Part shown: positions 1-8,456 of the stretch, in pieces | Layout of the letters: the number at the start of each line of letters is the position of its first letter | How positions within the stretch are numbered: the stretch's first letter is position 1 | NCBI RefSeq assembly: GCF_018383905.1 | Contig: NZ_JAGYWA010000001.1 | Location: 780,974-844,973 of the forward strand | Origin: Flavobacterium branchiicola | GTDB lineage: Bacteria; Bacteroidota; Bacteroidia; Flavobacteriales; Flavobacteriaceae | Direction of reading: 5' to 3' | DNA length: 64,000 nt | Notes under the pieces: model-generated | What the model saw: the letters and a program-made list of their open reading frames with translations, nothing else | Database searches by the model: none | Told to the model about the DNA's origin: nothing | Position numbers and translations under genes: made by a program

Positions 1-1
1 C

Positions 2-490
2 AATCAATCGTTGAAACAGTTTTTCTTTACTGCGAAATTGATTACGGTTGAACCTGAGAAAATTGGAGATGATTTGGTTATTACAAAAAATCAGATTGTA
101 AACTTACTTACAGAAAAGACTGAGGCAATTATTATCAGAACACTTCCAAATCTGCTGGACAAAAAATCGAGAAAATATTCGAATACAAATCCGCCTTATT
201 TATCTGAAGATGCTGCAATATTTATCCGCGAAAGCGAAATTAAGCATTTATTGATTGATTTGCCAAGTGTTGATAAAGAACATGACGAGGGAAAATTATT
301 GGCTCATAAAGCGTTTTGGAATGTAAAAGACACCGTAAATCTAAATGCTGATGCGAGATTAAACGCAACTATAACAGAAATGATTTATGTTCCAGACGAA
401 ATTGAAAATGGAAATTATATACTAAATCTCCAAATCGCTTCGTTTGAAAATGACGCAAGTCCAAGCAAGCCGATTTTATACAAGATTTAA
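2..490 (+). CDS. Cyclase-family protein, C-terminal part (5' end outside window)
   Basis: The frame is open from the first bases of the window, so the gene begins upstream and only about 162 C-terminal residues are visible. The segment with LLIDLPSVDKEHDEGK, followed by a conserved HKAFWNV and a C-terminal ILNLQIASFENDASPS, resembles the end of bacterial cyclase/kynurenine formamidase-like hydrolases (PF04199), which hydrolyse cyclic or formylated amides with a metal centre. The metal-binding N-terminal motif of that family is not in view, so the assignment rests on the C-terminal half only. The last 60 bases recur at 731-790 in diverged form (see the pseudogene entry). Confidence 0.6.
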   Translation, partial: NQSLKQFFFTAKLITVEPEKIGDDLVITKNQIVNLLTEKTEAIIIRTLPNLLDKKSRKYSNTNPPYLSEDAAIFIRESEIKHLLIDLPSVDKEHDEGKLLAHKAFWNVKDTVNLNADARLNATITEMIYVPDEIENGNYILNLQIASFENDASPSKPILYKI

Positions 491-504
491 AAAAGTTAGC
501 CACG

Positions 505-535
505 ACCCGAGCAATAGCGAACAGGCGAAGCAATT
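505..535. repeat. Dispersed intergenic repeat, copy 1
   Basis: A roughly 31-bp segment beginning ACCCGAGC and ending GGCGAAGCAATT recurs at 22921 and 33411 in this window, always in a non-coding gap. It is one of several short repeat families scattered between genes here. No function can be assigned. Confidence 0.7.
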
Positions 536-675
536 GCACAAATTTTCGCGAATTTCTTTTTTATTTTGCCACTGATTAAAGGATTAAAAATGATTTAATC
601 TGTGAGAATCTTTTTAATCTTTGCAAAAATAATTTGTGAAAATTTGTGTAATTTGTGGTTAAAAACCGACCCCCA

Positions 676-790
676 ATGATAACAGTATCTACAGATAAAA
701 CAAAACTCGACGTTCTTTTATACAGATAACAAAATCGCTTCGTTTGAAAATGATGTGAGTCCGTCGAATCCTATTTTATATAAGATTTAA
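676..790 (+). pseudogene. Mosaic remnant: GNAT gene head joined to cyclase gene tail
   Basis: Positions 676-714 encode the same 13 residues (MITVSTDKTKLDV) that start the intact GNAT gene at 962, but with different synonymous codons. After a junction at about 715-730, positions 731-790 reproduce the last 20 codons of the cyclase gene (431-490), again mostly with synonymous or conservative changes, including the stop codon. The intergenic stretches after each tail (491-660 and 791-950) are also related. The region therefore reads tail A, spacer, head A, junction, tail B, spacer, intact GNAT. This is what an unequal exchange between two diverged alleles of the same locus would leave. Confidence 0.75.
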
Positions 791-961
791 AAAAATCAAC
801 CACAAATTTCGCAAATTTTCACAAATTATTTTTTGCAACAGATTAAAGGATTAAAATGATTCTGTGAAAATCATTTTACCCCGATAGCTATCGGGAGTGG
901 CAAAATATTAAAAAGAAATTTGTGAAAATTTGTGTAATTTGTGGCTAAAAAACAAACACCA

Positions 962-1363
962 ATGATTACCGTTTCTACAGATAAAACAAAACTCGACGTT
1001 CCGTTTATTCAGAACTTTTTAAAAGACATTTATTGGGCTGCAGGACGAACAATGGAGGAAGTTCAACGCACAATCGATGCTTCGGTTTGTTTTGGAATTT
1101 ATTTAGATGACAAACAAATTGGCTTTGCGCGCGTCATAACCGATTATGTCGTTTTTGCTTATTTAATGGATGTATTTATTACTGAAGAACATCGCGGAAA
1201 AGGGTATTCCTCTATTTTAATTGAAACCATGATGAACGAACCACAACTTCAGGAAGTTAAAATCTGGCGTTTGGCAACCAGCGATGCTCATTTTTTATAT
1301 GAAAAATTCGGATTTACAAAACTGAATCATCCTGAAAAGATGATGGAAAAAATCGTAAAATGA
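962..1363 (+). CDS. GNAT family N-acetyltransferase
   Basis: A 133-residue single-domain GNAT acetyltransferase. The acetyl-CoA pyrophosphate-binding motif appears as HRGKGYSS near residue 79, after the beta strand ending in DVFITEE. The C-terminal LYEKFGF is the usual GNAT motif B region. Substrate unknown. A GTG at 941 is in frame, but it belongs to a repeated spacer phrase that also stands before the truncated copy at 676. Both copies agree in protein sequence only from the ATG at 962, so that start is preferred. The stop overlaps the next start (1360) by 4 bases, which indicates translational coupling. Confidence 0.85.
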   Translation: MITVSTDKTKLDVPFIQNFLKDIYWAAGRTMEEVQRTIDASVCFGIYLDDKQIGFARVITDYVVFAYLMDVFITEEHRGKGYSSILIETMMNEPQLQEVKIWRLATSDAHFLYEKFGFTKLNHPEKMMEKIVK

Positions 1364-1710
1364 ACACAATAATCAAACTCGAAGAAACTGCCTTATTTAT
1401 TTTTGGAATCTATTTATTCAGTCTTTTAAACTTTGAATGGTGGTGGTTTTTGGTTTTAATTTTAGCGCCCGATTTGTCGATGATTGGTTATGCATTTGGA
1501 AATAAAGCCGGAGCGTTTTTATATAATGTGTTTCATCACAAAGGAATTGCAATTCTGCTTTATCTTTTAGGTTTATATTTTAAGAATGAATTGCTTCAGT
1601 TAGCCGGAATTATTTTATTTTCACATTCGGCAATGGATCGTATTTTTGGATACGGTCTTAAATATGAAAAAGGTTTTAAATACACACATTTAGGTGAAAT
1701 TGGTAAATAG
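1360..1710 (+). CDS. DUF4260 family membrane protein
   Basis: A 116-residue hydrophobic protein with about four membrane segments (roughly residues 8-38, 42-55, 60-78 and 80-92). The signatures LAPDLSMIGYAFG, NVFHHKG and the late HSAMDRIFGYGLKY are typical of the DUF4260 family, whose function is unknown. It overlaps the GNAT stop by 4 bases and is followed 6 bases later by the next gene, so the three genes at 962-2088 probably form one operon. Confidence 0.85.
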   Translation: MNTIIKLEETALFIFGIYLFSLLNFEWWWFLVLILAPDLSMIGYAFGNKAGAFLYNVFHHKGIAILLYLLGLYFKNELLQLAGIILFSHSAMDRIFGYGLKYEKGFKYTHLGEIGK

Positions 1711-1716
1711 ATAATT

Positions 1717-2088
1717 ATGAATTTAGAAACGTTTTACGAATATTGTCTTTCGAAAAAAGGAGCCAGCGAGCATTTTCCTTTTGATGAAGATATTTTGGTG
1801 TTTAAAGTGGGCGGGAAAATTTTTGCTTTATCTTCTTTAAAACAATGGGAAAAAGAGGAAGCTTCCGTCAATTTAAAATGTGATCCAGACCGTGCACAGG
1901 AACTCAGAGCAGAATATGACGAAATAAAACCGGGTTTTCATATGAGTAAAGTACACTGGAATACCTTAGCTTTAAACGGAAATTTGCCTGATAAATTTGT
2001 AAAAGAACTTATAGACCATTCGTATGAATTGGTTTTCAAAAGTTTGACAAAGAAAATTCAAAATGAAATTATCGAATTAGAAAATTAG
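1717..2088 (+). CDS. MmcQ/YjbR family DNA-binding protein
   Basis: 123 residues matching the MmcQ/YjbR (CyaY-like fold) family from end to end: ETFYEYCLSKKGASEHFPF near the N-terminus, the VFKVGGKIFAL strand and the GFHMSKVHWNTL motif. Members of this widespread family are annotated as DNA-binding on structural grounds; a cellular role is not established. It is the last gene of the short GNAT-DUF4260-MmcQ operon. Confidence 0.85.
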   Translation: MNLETFYEYCLSKKGASEHFPFDEDILVFKVGGKIFALSSLKQWEKEEASVNLKCDPDRAQELRAEYDEIKPGFHMSKVHWNTLALNGNLPDKFVKELIDHSYELVFKSLTKKIQNEIIELEN

Positions 2089-2170
2089 GCATTACATTTG
2101 TAGCGTCAGTAAAAAAACTTAGCGACTTAGTTCCGAGGTTTCGGAACAGTAACTTAGCAACTTAAAAAAA

Positions 2171-2887
2171 ATGAAAGAACAATTTAAAAAATTTCTGAAC
2201 GAAGAACAAGATCCAAAAGCGATTGAAAAAATCACTTCAAAACTCACCGATTTATTGATGAAAGGCGAAGAAGTTGGATATATAGCAGTACAAAAAAAAC
2301 CTGCAATAACTGTTTTTCCTGACAGTATAGTTTTAACTAATAAAAGAATTATCATTTGCAAACCTAAAAATCTTGGTCTTTCTATGGACTTCACAGATTA
2401 TACCTGGGATGATATTGCAAGTACTTTTGTAAAAGAAAACATTTTAGGTTCTGAGTTTTCATTTGGTACAAAAACAGATTTAGCTGTTTCTATTGACTAC
2501 ATTCCGAAAATTCAGGCCAGAAAGATTTATACTTATGCTAAAGAGCAAATGGATTTATTGAAAAATCCAGTTACTGCAGGAGCACCGGTTCAGGAAGCTG
2601 CCATAATTGAAGAAGCTGTATACGAAGATGAAGCAGAAGACGAAATTGAAGAAGTGGAAGCAGAAGAAGTAACCAGCTTTGCTGAAATTTTGCCAGCTGC
2701 TCCAGTTTACACTGAAACTTTCGAACCAATTCAGCCTCAGGCTCCAACGGGAGATCGTAAATTAAGTGATTTATCTAAAGAGGAACTTTTTGATAAATTA
2801 CAGAATTACAAAAAACTTCTTGATAATGGTTTAATCATGCAAGGAGAATATGATGCTTATAAAAAAGAGATATTAAGTTACATGTAA
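2171..2887 (+). CDS. PH-domain and SHOCT-domain protein
   Basis: A 238-residue cytoplasmic protein. Residues about 30-130 look like a bacterial pleckstrin-homology domain, with strands ending in DSIVLTNKRIIICKP. An acidic linker rich in E and A covers about 145-180. The C-terminal 45 residues, starting DRKLSDLSKEELFDKL and containing LLDNGLIMQGEYDAYK, form a SHOCT domain, a short helical module usually found at protein termini. Function unknown; a membrane-stress or scaffolding role is only inference. It is followed by a bidirectional terminator. Confidence 0.75.
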   Translation: MKEQFKKFLNEEQDPKAIEKITSKLTDLLMKGEEVGYIAVQKKPAITVFPDSIVLTNKRIIICKPKNLGLSMDFTDYTWDDIASTFVKENILGSEFSFGTKTDLAVSIDYIPKIQARKIYTYAKEQMDLLKNPVTAGAPVQEAAIIEEAVYEDEAEDEIEEVEAEEVTSFAEILPAAPVYTETFEPIQPQAPTGDRKLSDLSKEELFDKLQNYKKLLDNGLIMQGEYDAYKKEILSYM

Positions 2888-2947
2888 TTTTTTAGTCTTA
2901 AAGTCAAAAGTCGAAAGTCTTAAAGTTTTTTCCTCTTTGTAAATTAT

Positions 2948-2983
2948 AAAAGCCAGAATAGTATTTTTCTATTTCTGGCTTTA
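2948..2983. terminator. Bidirectional terminator between convergent genes
   Basis: The arms AAAGCCAGAA(T)AG and CTATTTCTGGCTTT enclose a short T-rich loop between the PH/SHOCT gene and the convergent DUF4407 gene. It sits inside a larger inverted repeat of GTCTTAAAGTC-like words spanning about 2894-3055. Confidence 0.75.
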
Positions 2984-3051
2984 CTTTTTAAGTCTCTACT
3001 TCCAACTTTTAGACTTTCAGACTTTCGACTTTGGACTTTCGACTTTAAGAC

Positions 3052-4152
3052 TTACAAAGTCGCTTTCTGCTTTTCTACAAATTTATGTGATTGCAGTTCC
3101 AATAGTTCTTTTGCATTTTTTCGCTGTAAATCGTATAGTCCTCTATCTTCGGCAATATCAGCATATACTTTATCATGCATTGTGGCACTGGTTTTAACTA
3201 ATAATTCGCGTTGATATTTATTTTGTAATAAAGTCGCTTTCATCGCTGTTTCGGCTTCTTCCTGTTTGAAATCAAATTCTCCTTTTGGAGCCAGTAATTT
3301 GGCAATAATAGGCGAAGTTTCAATGGCTAAAAACAGCAACATTATGAAAAATGACGGAAGCCAAGGCAATTTATTCAACGCATTGATGCGCGCCATCAAA
3401 CCATCGAAACCTTCAATAATGGGCTGAGTTTGTGAAACTTTTTTATCTAAATCGGCCTCTAATTGTTTGCCTGTTTTTTCTTTTTCAGCAATTTTAGCTT
3501 CGTTTGTTATTTTCAAAGCTTCAAGCTCTTTTAAAGATGCATCGTGTTTTTCACGTTTTTCCTTATAAACCGGACCTTTTCCTAGTTTTTTGGTTCCGGC
3601 AGTTCCTTCTGCTTCTGTTATATATGTAGAATATAAAGCATCTACTTCTTTTTCTTTCTTTACAATATCTGCTTTTAATGTTGCAATATCCGCCTTGTTT
3701 TTATCTAAATCAGATTTGAAATAATTCCCAACTTGCTTTTTGTTGGCTAATTCCATTTCGTTTTTCTCTTTCAATAAAACAGTATTAATTTCTTTTTCAA
3801 AGATTTTAATTTCCAACGGTTTTGAAATTACAATAGCAATAATGATTGCCAGTACAATACGCGGAGTAGCTTGTAGAAATTCGTCCATGAAACGATCTCT
3901 TTTCTTAATGGTAGAAACGATAAAACGATCCAGATTAAAAATCAATAAACTCCAAACAAACCCGAAAATTAAAGCCGGATAAATAGAGTCGAAAACGGTA
4001 AAAAGCGCATAAGCACTGGCCAGAAAAGCCATAACTGCGGTAAAGAAAACGGTGGCGCCTATACCAACATATTTGGTTTGTTCACCTTCTGAACAACCTT
4101 CGAGGAGATCGCTGTCTGCTCCCGAACATAGGATAAAAAATTGTTTTAACAT
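3052..4152 (-). CDS. DUF4407 domain membrane protein
   Basis: 366 residues. The N-terminal FILCSGADSDLLEGC, followed by paired hydrophobic segments (about 30-50 and 58-76), DRFIVSTIKK and a third segment (about 98-117), is the DUF4407 signature. A long charged coiled coil (about 125-255) follows, then another hydrophobic segment with FFIMLLFLAIETSPII (about 268-288) and a helical C-terminus. The topology suggests an inner-membrane protein with a large soluble coiled coil between the third and fourth membrane segments. Function unknown. It is transcribed divergently from the TonB receptor gene. Confidence 0.85.
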   Translation of the reverse strand: MLKQFFILCSGADSDLLEGCSEGEQTKYVGIGATVFFTAVMAFLASAYALFTVFDSIYPALIFGFVWSLLIFNLDRFIVSTIKKRDRFMDEFLQATPRIVLAIIIAIVISKPLEIKIFEKEINTVLLKEKNEMELANKKQVGNYFKSDLDKNKADIATLKADIVKKEKEVDALYSTYITEAEGTAGTKKLGKGPVYKEKREKHDASLKELEALKITNEAKIAEKEKTGKQLEADLDKKVSQTQPIIEGFDGLMARINALNKLPWLPSFFIMLLFLAIETSPIIAKLLAPKGEFDFKQEEAETAMKATLLQNKYQRELLVKTSATMHDKVYADIAEDRGLYDLQRKNAKELLELQSHKFVEKQKATL

Positions 4153-4383
4153 GATTGATGATTTTTGATTGATTGATACGGCAAATTTAGCGCCAAAAAA
4201 TTAATTATCAGGCAAATAGTTGATTTGTTTTTATTTGAGTCTAGATTATTTAGGTTTAATAAATGTTACTTTAACATTAATAACTCTGCTTTTTATCCGG
4301 CTAATCATAACGTTATGTTAATTTTTTTCAACTCCTTTAATAACATAAAGGTTCTAGTTTCGCACCAAATCAAACTACACACC

Positions 4384-7194
4384 ATGAAAAAAATTTATTT
4401 ATTAGTAACATTTATGCTATTGGCCTTTTCCGGTTATGCTCAAAAAGCAATAATTTCAGGAAAAGTATTAGATATTGACGATAAACTTCCTTTGCCTGGG
4501 GCGATGATTCAAATCGTTGGCGAAAACAAATACACGGTTTCAGATTATAATGGCCGTTTTGAATTATTAAACATCAATACAGGAACTTATAAAGTAACTG
4601 TAAAATATATTGGATATACTGCCATTACACAAGATATAACTGTGGAGCAAGGTAAAAACAACATAATCGATTTTGCGCTTAAAACTTCGGGAACTGAGTT
4701 AAATGAAGTAGTTGTTGGAGACATCTTAAAAGGTCAGGCCAAAGCGCTGAATCAGCAAAAAAACAACAAAAATATTGGGAACGTTATTTCATCTGACCAA
4801 GTTGGACGTTTTCCTGATGCTAATGTTGGAGATGCCTTAAAACGTGTTCCGGGAATTACTATGCAGAATGATCAGGGTGAAGCGCGTAACATTATTATTA
4901 GAGGTTTGGCTCCTTCTTTGAACTCTGTTACTTTAAATGGTGACCGTATTCCATCAGCTGAAGGAGATAACAGAAATGTTCAAATGGATTTGATTCCGTC
5001 TGATATGATTTCGACTATCGAAGTAAACAAAACACTTACCTCAGATATGGATGCTGATGCGATTGGAGGTTCTGTAAACTTAATTACAAGAGCAACTCCA
5101 AATGGCGAAAGAATATCTGCAACACTTGCCGGAGGTTATTTGCCAATTCGCGAACATGCCTCTTATACTGCTGGTTTAGTGTATGGAAATCGTTTTTTCG
5201 ACAATAAACTTGGAGCAGTTTTCAGCGGATCATATAATAATGTAGATTACGGATCTGATAACATTGAAAACGAATGGGTAAAAGATGATTTCGGAAACGA
5301 ATATTTACAAGCTTCAGAAATTAGAAAGTATGATGTACAACGTATTCGTCGTAGTGGTTCTATTGCTTTAGATTATAAATTTGACGAAAACAATACCATT
5401 TTTGCTAATGCCATTTATAACTGGAGAGACGATAGAGAAAACCGTTTCAGAACTACTTATGATGATATTGAACCAATTTACAATGGCGAAGAAATCACCG
5501 GTTTTGAAGGTCGTGTAAAACGTCAGACAAAAGGTGGAGTTGACAACAACAGAAACAAAAACAGAAGATTAGAAGATCAGCGTGTTCAGAATTATTCTAT
5601 TCGTGGAGAACATTTAATCAGTTCCAAACTGGATCTTGACTGGTCAGCAAATTATGCAAAAGCAAGAGAATATCGTCCGGGAGAACGTTATATCGAATAC
5701 CGTCAAAAAGGTTTAGATATAGTTGAAGATTTATCTGATTTGAGATTTCCTTTGGTTACAACAAGCGGAGAATCTTTAGACAAATTCAAATTTGATTCGG
5801 TTACAGAAAATACGGATGATACAAGTGAAAGTGAATTTGGAGCAAAAGTAAATATCCGTTTTCCTTTCTCTGTAATTGCTGGAGAAAAAGGAAGATTAAG
5901 AACAGGTCTTAGACTTCGTTTAAAAGAAAAAGAAAGAAACAATTCATTCTATTCTTACGAACCTCTTAATGATGCAATGGAATTATTATCTGAAGTTCCA
6001 ACTAGTTATTACGATGGGAAAAACTTTAATCCGGGAAGTAAATATGTACCGGGAACATTTGCTTCGGCTGCATTCTTAGGAAGTTTAGACTTAAACAATC
6101 CTGCATTATTTGACAAAGAATCAGACCCGGCAGAATTCTTAGCAGTAAACTACAATGCAAAAGAGAGTATTTATGCTGCTTATGTAAGATGGGATCAGGA
6201 TTTTAACGATAAACTTTCAATGGTTTTAGGTTTCCGTATGGAGAATACTCATATTGATTATACCGGAAATCGTGTTTTGGATGAAGAAGAATTAGAAAGC
6301 CAGATCAATACGAAAAACTCGTACACGAATTTATTGCCAAGTATCTCTTTTCAATATAATGCGACAAAAGATTTAGTTTTAAGGGCAGCTGCAACAACAG
6401 CTTTGGCAAGACCAAATTATTATGCATTGGCTCCTTATGTAAACAATATTGCTGCCGATAAAGAAATTACAGCCGGAAACCCGGATCTTGATGCAACATA
6501 CTCATACAATTATGATTTCATGGCCGAGAATTATTTCAAATCTGTTGGTTTGATTTCCGGAGGTGTTTTCTACAAAAAATTACATGATTTCATTTACAAC
6601 TACAGCGACAATCAATATACTGATGCGAAATTTGCAGCCGATTTTCCTAATCAGGTAAATCCAATTCCTGCGGGAGAAAACTGGTCCTTCTTACAATCAA
6701 GAAATGGTGACACGGTAGATGTTTACGGTTTTGAGGTAGCTTTTCAACGTCAGTTAGATTTCTTGCCAGGAAAATTCCTTAAAGGTTTTGGCATCTATTT
6801 AAACTATACTTACACAAAATCGAAAGCAAAAGGTATTGCTGATGAAGATGGAAATGAAAGAAACGATATCAGTCTTCCGGGAACAACTCCACACATGTTT
6901 AATGGTTCATTATCTTGGGAAAACAAACGTTTTTCTGCAAGGGTTTCAACCAACTTTACTTCAGATTATTTAGATGAATTAGGTTCTGAATCTTACAAAG
7001 ACAGTTATTATGACAAGCAATTTTTCTTAGATGCAAATGCTTCTTATAAAATCACACCAAAATTGCGTCTTTTTGCAGAAGCGAATAACTTAACCAATCA
7101 GCCTTTACGTTATTATCAAGGTGTTGAAGCGCATACAAAACAAGCTGAATATTACCAGGCACGTTATAATTTCGGATTGAAACTGGACTTGTAA
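4384..7194 (+). CDS. TonB-dependent receptor, phytase-linked
   Basis: A 936-residue outer-membrane receptor. A signal peptide (residues 1-20, ending SGYAQ) is followed by a carboxypeptidase-regulatory-like domain (about 23-110, with GRFELLNINTGTYKVTVKYIGY). The plug domain is at about 125-245 (VGDALKRVPGITMQ, IIIRGLAPSLNSVTLNG) and a 22-strand-type barrel ends in YNFGLKLDL. The frame runs open back to 4225, but only the ATG at 4384 gives a proper signal peptide. A phytase lipoprotein follows after 76 bases with a small hairpin between, so the pair probably takes up products of phytate hydrolysis or a phosphate ester. No SusD partner is present. The substrate is inferred from context. Confidence 0.9.
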   Translation: MKKIYLLVTFMLLAFSGYAQKAIISGKVLDIDDKLPLPGAMIQIVGENKYTVSDYNGRFELLNINTGTYKVTVKYIGYTAITQDITVEQGKNNIIDFALKTSGTELNEVVVGDILKGQAKALNQQKNNKNIGNVISSDQVGRFPDANVGDALKRVPGITMQNDQGEARNIIIRGLAPSLNSVTLNGDRIPSAEGDNRNVQMDLIPSDMISTIEVNKTLTSDMDADAIGGSVNLITRATPNGERISATLAGGYLPIREHASYTAGLVYGNRFFDNKLGAVFSGSYNNVDYGSDNIENEWVKDDFGNEYLQASEIRKYDVQRIRRSGSIALDYKFDENNTIFANAIYNWRDDRENRFRTTYDDIEPIYNGEEITGFEGRVKRQTKGGVDNNRNKNRRLEDQRVQNYSIRGEHLISSKLDLDWSANYAKAREYRPGERYIEYRQKGLDIVEDLSDLRFPLVTTSGESLDKFKFDSVTENTDDTSESEFGAKVNIRFPFSVIAGEKGRLRTGLRLRLKEKERNNSFYSYEPLNDAMELLSEVPTSYYDGKNFNPGSKYVPGTFASAAFLGSLDLNNPALFDKESDPAEFLAVNYNAKESIYAAYVRWDQDFNDKLSMVLGFRMENTHIDYTGNRVLDEEELESQINTKNSYTNLLPSISFQYNATKDLVLRAAATTALARPNYYALAPYVNNIAADKEITAGNPDLDATYSYNYDFMAENYFKSVGLISGGVFYKKLHDFIYNYSDNQYTDAKFAADFPNQVNPIPAGENWSFLQSRNGDTVDVYGFEVAFQRQLDFLPGKFLKGFGIYLNYTYTKSKAKGIADEDGNERNDISLPGTTPHMFNGSLSWENKRFSARVSTNFTSDYLDELGSESYKDSYYDKQFFLDANASYKITPKLRLFAEANNLTNQPLRYYQGVEAHTKQAEYYQARYNFGLKLDL

Positions 7195-7216
7195 AATACA
7201 ATTTTCAAAAATTCTT

Positions 7217-7250
7217 AAATTAGGCAGTGTTTAGCGCTCTGTCTAATTGC
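7217..7250 (+). other. Intercistronic hairpin between receptor and phytase genes
   Basis: The arms AATTAGGCAG and CTGTCTAATT flank a 12-14 nt loop between the two genes. There is no strong T-run, so it is more likely an RNA-stabilising or partial-attenuation hairpin than a full terminator. Confidence 0.4.
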
Positions 7251-7270
7251 ATTAAAATATAGATAACACA

Positions 7271-8329
7271 ATGAAAAATAAATCTTTAATAGCTTTTTTA
7301 CTTTTAAGCCTTTCCTTCACCGCTTGTAAGGATGATAAATTAGCGCCAGTTGCAGCAAATGCTGTAAAACCAACAACGGTTACGGAAGCTTTGCCACACG
7401 ATACTGATGATCCTTCTATTTGGATTCATCCAACTGATGCTTCAAAAAGTATTATTGTGGGAACTGATAAAGACACCGATGGTGGCTTGTATGCTTTTGA
7501 TTTAAAGGGAAAAATTATAGCAAAATCTGAAGTTCTAAAACGTCCGAATAATGTTGATATCGCTTACGGATTAGTTATAGACGGGAAAAAAACAGATATC
7601 GCAGTAACTACAGAACGCGAAACCAATAAAATAAGAATTTTTAGTTTACCTGATTTAAAAGCTATTGATAATGGCGGGATTCCGGTTTTTGAAGGTGAAG
7701 ATTTACGCGACCCGATGGGAATTGCATTGTACACACGCCCAAGCGACAAGAAGATTTTTGCTATCGTAGGAAGAAAATCAGGTCCGTCAGGAAGTTATTT
7801 ATGGCAATATGAACTTTCGGGTTCTGGTAAAAATGCGGTTGCAAAAGTAGTTCGCAAATTTGGAGCTTACAGTGGCAAAAAAGAAATTGAGGCGATTGCG
7901 GTTGATAATGAATTAGGAACTGTTTTGTATTGTGACGAACAATTCGGAATCAGAAAATATAAAGCGGATCCAGCTTTAAACGATAATAAAGAATTAGCTC
8001 TTTTTGGACAAAAAGATTTTAAAGCTGATAATGAAGGAATTGCTATTTACAAAAAAACGGATTCTACAGGATATATTCTAGTTTCGAATCAACAGGCAAA
8101 TTCTTTTATGGTTTACCCAAGAGAAGGTGCAAAAGGAAATCCAAACAGTTATCCTTTATTGGCTGAAGTTCCAACTTCTACAGTAGAATGTGATGGTGCA
8201 GATGTTACAAGCCTAAATTTAGGAGGAGATTATAAAAATGGGCTTTTTGTAGCGATGAGCAACGGAATGACTTTTCATTACTATGCCTGGGATTTAATTC
8301 AAAAACGCATAGACGAAGCTAAAAAGTAA
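7271..8329 (+). CDS. Beta-propeller phytase, lipoprotein
   Basis: 352 residues. A lipoprotein signal (LSLSFTACKDD, lipobox cysteine about residue 18) is followed by a phytase domain with family-typical segments: HDTDDPSIWIHP near 50, SIIVGTDKDTDGGLYAFDLKG, NNVDIAYG, and later DNEGIAIYKK and GYILVSNQQANSF. Calcium-dependent beta-propeller phytases release phosphate from myo-inositol hexakisphosphate. The lipoprotein signal places the enzyme at the outer membrane. It lies directly downstream of the TonB receptor, a pairing known in Flavobacterium, which suggests co-expression for phosphate scavenging. Confidence 0.9.
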   Translation: MKNKSLIAFLLLSLSFTACKDDKLAPVAANAVKPTTVTEALPHDTDDPSIWIHPTDASKSIIVGTDKDTDGGLYAFDLKGKIIAKSEVLKRPNNVDIAYGLVIDGKKTDIAVTTERETNKIRIFSLPDLKAIDNGGIPVFEGEDLRDPMGIALYTRPSDKKIFAIVGRKSGPSGSYLWQYELSGSGKNAVAKVVRKFGAYSGKKEIEAIAVDNELGTVLYCDEQFGIRKYKADPALNDNKELALFGQKDFKADNEGIAIYKKTDSTGYILVSNQQANSFMVYPREGAKGNPNSYPLLAEVPTSTVECDGADVTSLNLGGDYKNGLFVAMSNGMTFHYYAWDLIQKRIDEAKK

Positions 8330-8342
8330 TTTTTTTTTTTGA

Positions 8343-8397
8343 GGTTTTCAGTCGCGGCGTCAGTGTTCTATTTATTTTTTTTTTGCGACTGAAAACC
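8343..8397. repeat. Inverted repeat downstream of phytase gene
   Basis: GGTTTTCAGTCGC (8343-8355) and GCGACTGAAAACC (8385-8397) form perfect 13-bp arms around a T-rich loop between the convergent phytase and pckA genes. It probably acts with the next hairpin in termination. Confidence 0.7.
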
Positions 8398-8402
8398 AAA
8401 CA

Positions 8403-8433
8403 AAAAAAGCTGTTCAAATTGAACAGCTTTTTT
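8403..8433. terminator. Bidirectional terminator between phytase and pckA
   Basis: AAAAAAGCTGTTC, AAATT, GAACAGCTTTTTT: an intrinsic terminator with runs on both sides. It lies 24 bases beyond the pckA stop and 74 bases beyond the phytase stop. Confidence 0.85.
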
Positions 8434-8456
8434 AATTTTGAATTAGTAATTGCCCC

